Shown piece after piece: positions 22,500 to 33,800 of a stretch of DNA of 64,000 bases. Positions within the stretch are counted from its first letter, which is position 1, and the number at the start of each line of letters is the position of its first letter. The DNA is taken from assembly GCF_002234675.1 (NCBI RefSeq), contig NC_019880.2, positions 15,117,756-15,181,755 of the forward strand, given 5' to 3'. Both the position numbers and the translations under genes were made by a program. This DNA comes from Oryzias latipes. Its lineage: Eukaryota > Chordata > Actinopteri > Beloniformes > Adrianichthyidae. The notes under the pieces were generated by a model. The model was not told the DNA's origin and did not search any database. It saw nothing but the letters and a program-made list of their open reading frames with translations.

Positions 22500-24862
22500 T
22501 GAGAATGCAACTGAACTATTTTGTGTTGTGAGCTGCAGTGCTGTCTGTAAGGTTTCATTTCCTTCTAACCAGGAGAGTTGAATGATTTCCTGAGTGAGCA
22601 ACATTCCATAGAGTGGATGTGTCAGACTCTGCTCCTCCAGCATTAAAAGGGTTTCATCCTCTGTGTTTGGACACTGCAGGGTCCAAAGTCCAAAGGGACT
22701 AAAGAGAAAGTGTTTTTTGAACATCGTGAAAAACCCACTATGATAAAAAATCATGTTTTTTTTTGTTTTTAACATGTTCTTTTGGCATTTTTCTGATGAA
22801 GCAGGCCAAATACGAAGACATTCAAGCTTATTATTGAATTTCTGAGTATTTTGTTATTCACATCGTTGTAAATCAGGGGAAAACTTTAAAAAAGTGCAGT
22901 TGAAAAAGATTGTAACTGTGACGTAGAACCTAAGCTGGACTTCCTGCTCCGCTCCATTCTGATGCATCCACCTGCAGACGACTAGAATACAGACTACATC
23001 TTCTTCTTCCACATCTGGGCAGTTCTCTGACTCTTAACTGAGAAACTGCATGCGGGACTCAACTTTTTATTGTTGTTAGTTTTGGCCTCCTTTCTACTGA
23101 GTTGTTTTGTTTTGATGTTTGTCGTTATTACTGAGGAAAACCTTCAGCATTTTGCTGATACACCCTTAAGTCACAAATTCAGCACAAAACGCCACAGAAA
23201 CAGACAAGGTCAGTGGAAATAATGAAGAAAGGCTTTTCTGGATCCTTATTAACAGTTGAATTCTCTTCAAAGTAAAAGTCTTGAACTCTTTTTCTTTAGA
23301 TGATTCTATTCTAATCTTTCTGAAACCAGTCCTGCTTTTTTGGTCCATATTTTCCTGTTGTTTTTTGTAATAAATAATCTTGCTTTAACTGTGTTCCATA
23401 ACAGACAGCTTGTTTGTGTTAAGCTCTGTGTGCCATTGCTATTCTTTGAATTCTCATGGAAAACTGTAATAAATATATTACATAACTTTAAGTCATTTCT
23501 GCCCTACTCTTTGCTTCTCTTGGGTTTTCAGCTTTAGGGTTGTCTTTTCAGGAGAATCTAAAGACATTCTGTTCTAAAATGCCACCTATAGATAGAGCAG
23601 GTGAAGGTATGAAAACACCTGGAGAAACAGAAACAGTTTGAGTGATATTTTTAAAGAAGCCAAACAATAGATCTGACAGGTGGCATGGGAGCAACACCCA
23701 TACAACACAACGAAGGCATCAAGTCCAGCCAGTTTCAGATTCCATTCCTTACAGCTCTCTTTAGAAAGAAGAAATGTTCAAATTGATATTATAAAGGAGT
23801 ACAAAGGTGTGTGGAAACTTTTTAACCCATAACATTTTGTGAAAGAAGATTCACCACCAACAATACAGATGCATTTTTAATTAGAGTATGAGAAAGTTTT
23901 CTTGATCATAATTCTTTCATCCATCCATCCATCTTCCTCTGCTTATCCGGGACCGGGTCGCAGGGGCAGCAGTGTAAGCAAAGATACCCAGACTTTCCTC
24001 GCCCCATCCACTTCCTGTAGGTCGTGAACAAGACCCCAAGATACATTTTTCATAATTCAATGTGTACAGTATACTGTTTCTTGGTACTGCCCTACCTCCC
24101 CTAATGTAATGAAGTAGGGGGGAATATTTATTAATCTTCACTACATACATTATACATGTTACAAGAATGAGCAGTCCAGATCAGTGTCAAAGTAGGACAC
24201 TTTTAAGATACCTTTTATACAGTTGGAACGATTAAAACTACATGATAATGTAAAATCTAAAATTATACTAACATCATACAGCAGAACGAAGGCATCAAGT
24301 CCAGCCAGTTTCAGACTCCAATCATTCCAGCTCTTTAGAATTATATATACCAGCGTATGTAAAGATAATTATGTAGACATTAAAAAAGAGTCCAGTGGGT
24401 AGTTGAAAGATTCCCCAGAGAGTTTGGTCCATAGTGACACGATAGCATCACGCAGTTACACTTGAGATTACAGATACATATTTAATTAAAGTAGGTATGT
24501 ATATAATGTTACTCTTATTTATAATCAAAAAACTCAAACTGAACTTTAAAGTTTTTATTACTTAATTTCTATCTCTATCACTAATGTTATCACTATTTAA
24601 TTTGAGGAATGGAAGAGATGGAAGATATGATCTAAGGGGAGGAGGTGAAAAATAAAATCAGTGGCCTCAGATCAAATGCTCGGGCACACTTGAAGGGAAC
24701 TGTGGGGGAAGTGAATGTTTTCAGCGGAATAAACTGAGTCTGGCCTCAGAGATAAGAGTGGAACCAGTTGAGAGGTAAGTTTGTGATAACGATGGTGCAT
24801 GGCAAGTCTTGGTTGTCCTGTTTTCTACTTTTTTCGGGTTCTCACCTTCAAGTTGTCTTTTT
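22500..24862. other. Intergenic; partly duplicated spacer
   Basis: To about 23040 it pairs with 2640-3150. About 23040-23300 resembles 5760-5950 and 25070-25250 at a lower level, so that block occurs three times. 23925-24030 is a copy, in reverse, of the very common teleost repeat beginning ccatccatccatcttc with the motif cttatccgggaccgggtcgc. 23690-23780 and 24290-24330 share a short repeated segment (cgaaggcatcaagtccagcc). No gene was seen. Confidence 0.6.
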
Positions 24863-25006
24863 TAACCATTGTGCTATCTTAGATGACCCCACCCTTACAT
24901 TGACGTGTTATTCCTACCATGACAAAGGTGGATAAAGGTGGAAAGATTTCATGTAATCCATGGACACCAGTGAAGATCACAAATCATTGAAGAAAAATGG
25001 TTCAGT
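24863..25006 (-). mobile_element. MITE, 'aacccttgtgctat' family, partial copy 3
   Basis: The left end AACCATTGTGCTATCTTAG and about 140 bases of the MITE interior are present. The other end is missing at about 25006. Confidence 0.7.
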
Positions 25007-25560
25007 TATGTATCATTAATATAGTTATTCTATAACTAAAACTGAAAAACTGCACGCCAGGTTCAACTTTTTATTGTTAGTTTTAACCTCCTGTTTATTG
25101 AGTTGTTCTTTTTTGATGTTGGTTGAGGAAAACCTGCCTTTTGCAGATGGACAGTGAAGTCACAAAGGCAGCACAAAACATTCCACGTCGCCACAACAAC
25201 CGACACAGTCGGTTGAAATACGGTAATGAAGAGCGGGCCTTTCTGGATTTTCATCGTTGAATTTTTATCAGCTGAATTCTCTTCAAAGCAAACGTTTTGA
25301 ATTTTCCTGCTTTATGTGTTATATATTTTGTATTTTAAAGCCAGTCTGTTACGTCTGTTTTTGTGATATATCATCTTGTTTACATTGTAATCTATTACAG
25401 ATAACATTACTTTGGCCTATGGCTGGACTACTGGTGAACTTACCCCACCTTGTGGCGAGACTGATGAACTACATCCTCATTGTTCTGTCAACGCCTGCTG
25501 GTCACTGAACAAAAGCAAAATCAATAAATAAGTATGATGTGTTTGTTTATCCATACTCCA
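25000..25560. repeat. Duplicated segment paired with 5660-6230
   Basis: Closely similar to 5660-6230, ending in an AATAAATAAG sequence in both copies. A 1-bp difference near 25408 changes the reading frame between copies, arguing against a conserved exon. Confidence 0.7.
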
Positions 25561-25564
25561 AACA

Positions 25565-25767
25565 TTAACCCTTGTGCTATCCTAGGCACTTTAACAGTGG
25601 AAGTTGGGTCATCTAGACCCACTAGACAGTGCTCTGAACATTTTTTCTTCAATGATTTGTGATCTTCACTGGTGTCCATGGATTACATGAAATCTTTCCA
25701 CCTTTATCATGGTAGGGAGAACACGTCAATGTAAGGGTGGAGTCATCTAAGATAGCACAAGGGTTAA
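25565..25767 (+). mobile_element. MITE, 'aacccttgtgctat' family, copy 4
   Basis: A complete copy with ends TTAACCCTTGTGCTATCC and GATAGCACAAGGGTTAA. Its right end runs directly into the left end of another copy at 25764, so the two are head-to-tail and share TTAA. Confidence 0.8.
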
Positions 25768-26281
25768 CCCTTGTGCTATACTAGGCACTTTAACGTTGGG
25801 ATTTGGGTCATCTAGACCCACTAGACCAGGGGTGTCAACCTCATTTTCACTGAGGGCCACATCAGCTTAGTGGTTGTCCTCAAAGGGCCAGAAATAACTT
25901 ATAGATGTAACTAAATGTAATGAAAAATAAACGTAACTACTCCTTAATGTTAAATAACTCATTATTTATTTATTATAACTTTTTAAAGTGACAATTACAG
26001 TTGCATAGAAAACATATGTTTGCTTGTTATTTTAGCATAAATCCTTTTACATTTGATTCTGTCAGGTTAGGTTATATGGACAGTGTTTCAGTCCTAATGT
26101 ATAGTTACTCAATCCAATATTTCAAGTCTGATTCCCCCTAGATATGACTAAATACACACCAATTTTTATTTTAAGAAATTAAAAACTTTTATGGTCTCGC
26201 AGGCCACATGAAATGACATGGAGAGCCACATTTGGACCCCGGGCCTTGAGTTTGACACATGTGCACTAGACAGTGCGCTGA
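25764..26281 (+). mobile_element. MITE copy 5, split by a hAT insertion
   Basis: The left 63 bases of the same MITE (25764-25826) are followed by a hAT element. A further 18 or so bases of MITE resume at 26264 (cactagacagtgcgctgag). After about 26281 the MITE sequence stops, so its right end is lost. Confidence 0.75.
25827..26263. mobile_element. Short non-autonomous hAT element
   Basis: A 437-bp element starting CAGGGGTGTCAA and ending TTTGACACATGTG (imperfect TIR). It is flanked by the exact 8-bp duplication CACTAGAC (25819-25826 and 26264-26271). It lies inside MITE copy 5, so it is younger than that MITE. Non-coding. Confidence 0.85.
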
Positions 26282-26284
26282 GCC

Positions 26285-26803
26285 TAAGCCTGTGGACATT
26301 GTTTTCTGCTGCCACGTCTTGGATATTTGTCAATTCCACTTTTTTGTCTAACTACGGTACTTGTGGTCTGTCACCGGGATCGGTTCATGTCTGGGTCAGA
26401 TCAACATTCAGACGTGTGTGTGAGCTAGCCTGCCTGCTGGCTTCTCGCCAAGTCTACAACAATGTGGAGTAACTCTGCGTGGATTCTACTTGCCTGGACC
26501 ATCCTCTCTCTGGTCAAGCATCCACTGACAGCTATCGCTGCCCTCGACTTCTTGAACTCCATCCGACTCCACTTGATCAACCGGCCCCCACAACCAAATA
26601 AGGATTTTATCCCTGATTTTTCAACTCACCTCTCCACACTTTCACCCAACCTATTATTTTTAGGCAATTTGAAAATTCACATGGACAATGTCAGCAACAC
26701 CCTCACTAAAGATTTTCCATCCTTTCTGGACAGCTTTGATCGCCATCAACGTATCAACTACACAAAATGGGCTATATTGTGTTGTGTTTTAATGAGAAAA
26801 TAA
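26285..26803 (+). mobile_element. LINE fragment, L2/Rex1-like endonuclease region
   Basis: The ORF at 26462-26803 contains LLFLGNLKIHMDN and LTKDFPSFLDSFD, which resemble the endonuclease block LLGDFNIHxDN...LLDSF of L2/Rex1-type fish LINEs. The usual GDFN is changed to GNLK. Only this part is present, so it is a short decayed fragment and not a host gene. Confidence 0.55.
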
Positions 26804-27072
26804 TAGATATTTTTTCCCCAAATTGAATCCACACAACCTCAAAACAGTTTGACAATAATAAACATCAGAAACGTTTTGCTGTAGACTCTTTTTATTTTGA
26901 TTTAATTTTTTGATTTCGAAACATTTGAGTGAAAATGTCAAAAGTGAGTTGATTGTTATTTACACTCAAAAAGAGAAAATGTCAGCAATGACAGAGCTTG
27001 GTGTCAGAACAAATGTTGATAACAGGTGTTGACACACAACATCCATTCTTTAACATTGCGGTCAAAAAAAAG

Positions 27073-30000
27073 TCATTTGACTTTACGGAAAAAGCTGCTC
27101 AGCCATCCCACTGCAGCTCCCACTGCAGCGCCGCCACTGGCTACAACTGCACTGGCAGAAGCTGACAGACCAGCAGCACCTGCAAAACATAAAGAAGCAG
27201 TTAACGTCCTGCAGAAACCTCAGTTCCAACGATCTAAAACTATGCCTGATGTCAGTGTTGGACTTGGCAGTTTGGGGACCCAGGGGAACAATAACATGGG
27301 GCCTTCTCCACCGTTACATGAATCTTTTTTTTTATTTTTATTCGTGCCTAAGTGAAAATATCCACTTTTAGACAGAATCAATGACAAAAATCCAAATGTT
27401 TTGATAAGCATTTTAAAACTGGAATCACATTAACATTTTAAAGAAATTTATTTTAGATTATATAAATCTTTTTAATTTGGAAAAATGCACAAAATGTATT
27501 GAATGCACGAATTTGTTACCCACTCACTTTGTAGTTTGGAAAAATGTCTGTTTACTGTCAGGTTTTATTAGAAAAAAATGTAACAAAAATACTGGAATAA
27601 AGGAGCAAAACAGTAGCCTACTGATGTGGAGGGGCATCGGTCTCAGGAACTCTGCTTCATTTTAGCGCTTTTCTGAAAATCTCTGCCAGTGTTGCTAGAT
27701 AGAGGCAGGCTTTCCAGCCCAAGTACCAGAACCAACAAGAAGTAGCCCAAAATAATTATCCATAATTAATTATCCATTAATTCTTACTCCCCAATTTGGT
27801 TGAAATGTTTAGCTGTGGGCCCCTAGAGTGTTGGGGGCCCCAGGCAATCGTCTACCTTGGCCTAACGGTACGTCGGCCCCTGACTTTATGAGTTTGTGCG
27901 TGATGCACAGCTGACAGCGTTTTTGCAGTCTTTACAGTTATTAGTGCTCTGAAGCAACACATTCAGGTACAATTCTTTGAATCCAAATACTGTATTTTCT
28001 GCACTATAGGGTGCAAAAAATGGACAGAGCGTCTTTTAATCCGGAGCGCCTTTATGCATTGATTTGGGTTGTGCTTACTGGTGTCAAAGTGATTTTGAAA
28101 AGTTTATGGTGCTTTCACTGTTCTGTCAAAATGTCTGCATTTTGCTTTGTCAAGATCTGACATTAATTCAGAAGCAGACCCTTCATTGACGCCTTGTAAT
28201 CCGGTCTGCCCTGTAGTAATGGTACCTGCAGATTGCAGCACAGCCACTAAGCCTCCTGCTGCCACGCCTCCTCCGTTAGCAGCGGCAGCAGCAGACATCA
28301 TCCCAGCGGCGTAGGAACCAGCTGCTATTCCCCCAGCGGTGAAACCAATGGCGCCCAGGGCAACAGGGGCCAACGCAACTGCCCCCACTACACATGAGAG
28401 AGATTGTGGTTTTTCAGTGTGTATATTCATCTTACAATGTTTGGTGGGGCTTTACTGACCCTTAATCAAAACTTCACTAAATGATTTAAAATGCCTTTAA
28501 AAGTCTTACCAGCTCCGGTTGTTATAGCGACAACTTTTCCTAAAATAAAACACAATGCAATCTTTAAGGCATTACCCAAATATAACAAAAACTGCTTTAC
28601 ACTTTCAAAATAAGAAAGAACCAAAACAAAACAACAGAAATCGAGGGCGGCCATGTCTGCTCAAAATATTTTTTTCCAGCTTCCAAAAAAGAAAAAAAGA
28701 AAACAAAACTTAATATCTCATCATCATGAGAGAACAACCCTAGTTTTCTCCAGATAACAAAAAATAACTTTTCCTTATTTGGAGATCAGCAGGAAAACTT
28801 AGTTTGTAGGAAACGTGAACTGAAATGGCAAACAAAGGATGGCCACTAACTGATCAACTTCTTATGAAGGAGCTCTTCTGAGCTCTCTTATGAGGTGTCT
28901 GCTGATGAGGAAACCGGACACTCTGCTAGACTGCCACACTTTTACTCCCTTAAGACTTTCGAGGAGCAGAGAAAGATGGCAGATTCAGTCAATCTCACCA
29001 CCCTAATAAAAGTAAAAATTGAAATTAACATTTTAAAAAGTTTTTTTTTTGTTTTAAAGCAGGGGCCAAGTATGCTCCTGTAGGTTCTACTTAAAGTAAA
29101 CATAGAGGGTTTTGTGTTTTTTACCAGACAATCTGTTTTATAACTGCATACAAAGATATTTTGCTCAGATTTGGAAGAATGTATTATCCCAAACTTAGAA
29201 GTAAACATACAAATCAATGTTATTGATGTCATGTTGTACTTTGAACTACATGGTTTGTCAAAAAACAACAACATGTATATATATAAATTCTAGTTATATT
29301 GCCAAAAACAAGACATTTTCTTTCACACGGTGGATGTTTTTATGCTTTTTTTATTTTGGGAGGCGTGCCAGAGCACTGTATTTATAGTTTTTCGGTCCTG
29401 TTGTCATTAGTCTGATGCCAATAAAGTTTGAAGGGAAAAAAACACGACCGCAGTAATGGTGAGCTAAGTTGAGAAACAGGTTTTATTTCGTGATAAGGTC
29501 TGGGAAAGAGATCGTTTGCGTCACTTCATTTTTAAAAGTGAAGATTTCCAAACATCCACATTCAACTGTATCCAATTATAATTTCCATTAATGATGTAAT
29601 TCACCAGTTTTCTCATTTTTTGTCACTTCACAGAGCCTCTCATATACTGCACTTCCAAATAAAAAAATGGGACGGACGTCAAAGACAAATATGTCGACTG
29701 TGTTTTTGAAAAGATTTGCCTAACTTAGACAACCTCCCAAGAAAGTTATTTTCTTTCGAACAGAGAGTGGTCGCTGCGGCCGCACGCGTAGTCAAGCTCG
29801 CTATTGTGGCACAGAGAGTTCCGCCGGAAGCGCTGCGCATCGTCGCCTCCCTCCCTAAATATAACTCAGCAACATTTACCGTAATTACCGCAAAACTCCC
29901 GCATTTCAAATGAAGTGGCGCATGATGTGACCAAGAAAAAAACAACGGTACCTCACTTCAACACAGTCTTTTGCCCTACTTATCAACATTTATTCGACTC

Positions 30001-30212
30001 CATGCCTTTTATAAATTAGAATTCTACCTTTTCTTTGTACATTTTGAGAGGAACTACAAACCGATGACAAGAAAAACGCAAAAACCTAAGAAAAATAAAG
30101 GATTAAAAAAAATTATCTATTTACTTTTCAGCAGACGTGACGTTTTTCGTACAAAACAGGGTCTTAATAAAAAGGTAAAGGAAACAAAAAAACTCTACTT
30201 ACCCGTAGTCAT
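27073..30212 (-). CDS. ISG12/IFI27-like protein, copy C
   Basis: Four exons on the minus strand: 30212-30203 (ATG ACT ACG G), 28539-28510, 28387-28226 and 27179-27073 (stop TGA). Exons 1-3 are 10, 30 and 162 bases, exactly as in A and B, and all introns are GT-AG. The first intron is about 1.66 kb and the last about 1.05 kb. The product is 102 residues: MTTGKVVAITTGAVGAVALA, a core [19 protein letters not shown] plus [14 protein letters not shown], and a last exon longer than in A and B, ending GAAVGWLSSFFRKVK. The basic, aromatic end is unlike A and B. The core is as well kept as in A, so it is probably functional. No perfect ISRE was found upstream; only an A-rich GAAAAAGAAA stretch occurs near 30293. 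Confidence 0.88.
27360..28225. other. Last intron of ISG12 copy C and spacer
   Basis: The part between exons 4 and 3 of copy C. It holds a fragment near 27810-27880 (gggggccccaggcaatcg) that looks like a dispersed repeat. Nothing else was seen. Confidence 0.4.
28540..30202. other. First intron of ISG12 copy C
   Basis: A GT-AG intron of about 1.66 kb. It includes a CpG-rich patch at about 29760-29850 with a NotI-like gcggccgc. Two short opposed frames at 29679-29945 are not supported as genes. Confidence 0.5.
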
Positions 30213-30796
30213 GATTTCCTATTCGATGAGGATTCCAGCTGGTGCGCAGGCGCAGTCTGCTTTGAGAGGAAATCGACACGCATGATAAAAAAAGAAAAAG
30301 AAAAAAAAACTTTATTGACAATAAAAAAGTACAGTATTCATGTGCAACCAAACCACACTTCCTAGAGTTAATCATTAATGATATCCACATAGAAAATGCA
30401 ACGATAAATGAGTAAATAACTTTTAAACAAAACATTTTCTGCAATTTTCGAACAAACAATAGAAATCTAGAAACCACCCTGTTGGACAAATCATTTTCAT
30501 CATACACAAAATACCCACTTGGACCTAAATGAAAGATACACATTTTAAAATAATTTCAAAAATGCACCCTGTTGGATTTTCAACGTAAAAGATTTAAATT
30601 TTAATCCAAACCATGTATTTTCTGTTCATGTGAAACAGAAATATTAGAACATATCTTTTATAGTTGCAATCAGATCAAAATATTCTGGACTAATATTCAT
30701 AATTGGTTGTCATTCATTAAATATTCCCTCTTTCTTTGTGGAAAAACCTGGACCTGGAAGTTTCTGATGTCATCAATCTTACTATTTTGTGCAAAC
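30213..30796. other. Upstream region of ISG12 copy C
   Basis: AT-rich, with the low-complexity A/G stretch near 30285-30310. No coding sequence or repeat terminus was recognised. Confidence 0.4.
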
Positions 30797-30815
30797 ACTT
30801 TATTCAATAATGTAA

Positions 30816-33800
30816 TCTAGCCACAGGGGTTGCAAGCCAGTAACTTCTGTGCCGGTCCCAAGCCCGGATAAATAGAGAGGGTTGCGTCAGGAAGGGCATC
30901 CGGCGTAAAAATTGCCAAATAACCATGCGAATCATCCACAATAGTTTAGACATACCGGATCGGTCGAGGCCCGGGTTAACAACGACCGCCACCGATGCTG
31001 TTAACCTACAGGGTGTCGGTGGAAATTTGACTGCTGTTGGTCGAAGAAAGAGGGGAGGCAGAAGGGTCCGTTGCCAGAGAGAGAAGGGAAAAGGCAGGAA
31101 CATAGGTTTGAGAATAGGGACTCTTAACGTTGGCACAATGACAGGGAAAGGCAGAGAGCAGGCAGACATGATGGAGAGAAGGAAGGTAGATGTACTGTGT
31201 GTGCAGGAGACAAGGTGGAAGGGCAGCAAGGCACGTAGTATTGGAGGAGGATACAAACTTTTCTATCATGGTGTTGATAGGAAGAGAAACGGGGTAGGAG
31301 TGATTCTGAAGGGGGAGTTTGTAAACAGTGTTCTAGAGGTGAAAAGAGTCTCAGACAGGATGATGAGCCTAAAGTTAGAAATTGAAGGGGTGATGGTGAA
31401 TGTAGTCAGTGGGTATGCGCCACAGGTTGGCTGTGAGTTAGAAGTGAAGGAGAGATTCTGGAGTGAGTTGGATGAGGTCATAGAGAGTTTTCCCAGAGGA
31501 GAGAGAGTTGTTATTGGAGCAGACTTTAATGGGCATGTTGGTGAGGGCAACAGAGGTGATGAGGAGGTGATGGGCAGGTTTGGTGTGAAGGAAAGGAATC
31601 TGGAGGGACAGATGGTGGTGGACTTTGCGAAGAGGATGGAAATGGCTGTAGTCAACACTTACTTCCAGAAGAGAGAGGAACATAGAGTGACATACAGAAG
31701 TGGAGGTAGGAGTACTCAGGTGGACTACATCCTATGTAGACGAGGTCATTTGAGAGAGGTTAATGACTGCAAAGTGGTGGTAGGAGAGAGTGTAGCCAGA
31801 CAGCACCGCATGGTGGTGTGTAAGATGACTCTGGAGGTCAGGAAGAAGAAGAGAGGGAAAACAGAAAAGAAGACCAAGTGGTGGAAGCTACAGAATGAAG
31901 AAACTTGTGAGGAATTTAGGCAGAAGTTGAGGCAGGTCCTGGGTGGTCAGGATGAACTTCCAGATGACTGGGAAACTACAGCAGAGATTATCAGGGAAAC
32001 AGGTAGGAAGGTGCTAGGTGTGTCATCTGGAAAGAGGAAAGACGGTAAAGAGACTTGGTGGTGGAATGAGGAAGTACAGGAATGCGTCCAGAGGAAGAGG
32101 TTGGCTAAAAGGAAGTGGGATGTAGAAAGGACTGAGGAAGGTAGACAGGAGTACAAGGAAGCGCAGCGTAGAGTGAAGAGAGAGGTGGCAAAGGCCAAAC
32201 AGAAAGCTTACGATGAGCTTTATGACAGGTTAGACACAAAGGAAGGAGAGAAGGACTTGTACAGGCTAGCCAGACAGAGAGACAGAGATGGGAAGGACGT
32301 GCAACAGATAAGGGCGATTAAGGACAGAGATGGAAAGGTGCTAACAACCCAAGAGAGTGTACAGAAAAGATGGAAGGAGTATTTTGAGGAGCTGATGAAC
32401 GAGGAAAATGACAGGGAAAGAAGGGAGGAAGATGTGGTTGTTGTGGAGCAGGAAGTAGCAGAGATTGGAAAGGATGAGGTTAGGAAGGCTCTGAAAAGGA
32501 TGAAGAGCGGAAAGGCCGTTGGTCCTGATGACGTACCTGTGGAGGTATGGAAGTGCTTAGGAGAGACAGCAGTGGAATTTCTAACGAGGTTGTTCAATAG
32601 GATTTTAGAGAGTGAGAAGATGCCTGAGGAATGGAGGAGAAGCGTTCTGGTCCCGATCTTTAAGAACAAGGGTGACATGCAGAACTGCAGCAACTATAGA
32701 GGAATAAAGTTGATGAGCCACACAATGAAGCTGTGGGAAAGAGTAGTGGAAGCCAGGCTTAGGAAGAAGGTGGAGATTTGTGAGCAGCAGTATGGTTTCA
32801 TGCCCCGTAAGAGCACCACTGATGCCATTTTTGCTTTGAGAATGTTGATGGAAAAGTACAGAGATGGTCAGAAGGAGCTGCATTGTGTGTTCGTAGATTT
32901 AGAGAAGGCGTATGACAGGGTGCCGAGGGAGGAGCTGTGGTACTGTATGAGGTCGTCTGGAGTGGCAGAGAAGTATGTCAGAGTAGTTCAGGACATGTAT
33001 GAGAGAAGTATGACGGTGGTGAGATGTGCTGTAGGTCAGACAGAGGAGTTCAAGGTGGAGGTGGGACTACACCAAGGATCAGCTTTGAGTCCTTTTTTGT
33101 TTGCTATGCTGATGGACAGGCTGACAGACGAGGTAAGACAGGAATCTCCCTGGACAATGATGTTTGCGGATGACATTGTAATTTGCAGTGAGAGTAGAGA
33201 GCAGGTGGAGGAACAGCTAGAGAGGTGGAGGTTTGCTCTGGAAAGAAGAGGTATGAAGGTCAGTCGTAGTAAGACAGAATACATGTGTCTGAACGACAGG
33301 GATCAAGGTAGAAGCGTTAGGTTACAGGGGACTGAGGTGAAGAAGGTGCAGGAGTTTAAGTACTTGGGGTCAACAGTTCAGTGTGATGGGGATTGTGGAA
33401 AAGAGGTGAAGAGGCGAGTGCAGGCAGGTTGGAGCGGTTGGAGGAAAGTGTCAGGAGTGTTGTGTGACAGAAGAGTGCCAGCAAGACTCAAAGGAAAGGT
33501 GTACAAGACAGTGGTGAGACCAGCTCTGCTCTATGGGTTAGAGACGGTAGCAGTGAGACAGAGACAAGAGGCTGAGATGGAGGTAGCGGAGATGAAGATG
33601 TTGAGGTTCTCCTTAGGAGTGACCAGGTTAGACAGGATAAGGAACGAGTACATCAGAGGGACGGCTCACGTTGCCTGTGTTAGCGACAAAGTCAGAGAAG
33701 CCAGACTGAGATGGTTTGGACATGTTCAGAGGAGGGATAGTGGATATATTGGTAGAAGGATGTTGGAGATGGAGCTGCCTGGCCGGAGGGCAAGAGGACG

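Noticed and set aside
25380-25508. Possible shared exon ending ...CSVNACWSLNKSK before an AATAAA
   Set aside because: A 1-bp length difference between the two copies just after the putative acceptor breaks the frame, so it is not a conserved exon.
28466-28654. 62-codon minus frame MAALDFCCFVLV.. as exon 1 of ISG12 copy C
   Set aside because: It simply reads through the acceptor into exon 2 without a donor. The ATGACTACGG exon at 30212-30203 has the correct length, phase and donor.
29679-29945. Opposed frames around a NotI-like site
   Set aside because: Inside the first intron of ISG12 copy C, with no domain, no start context and no splice support.
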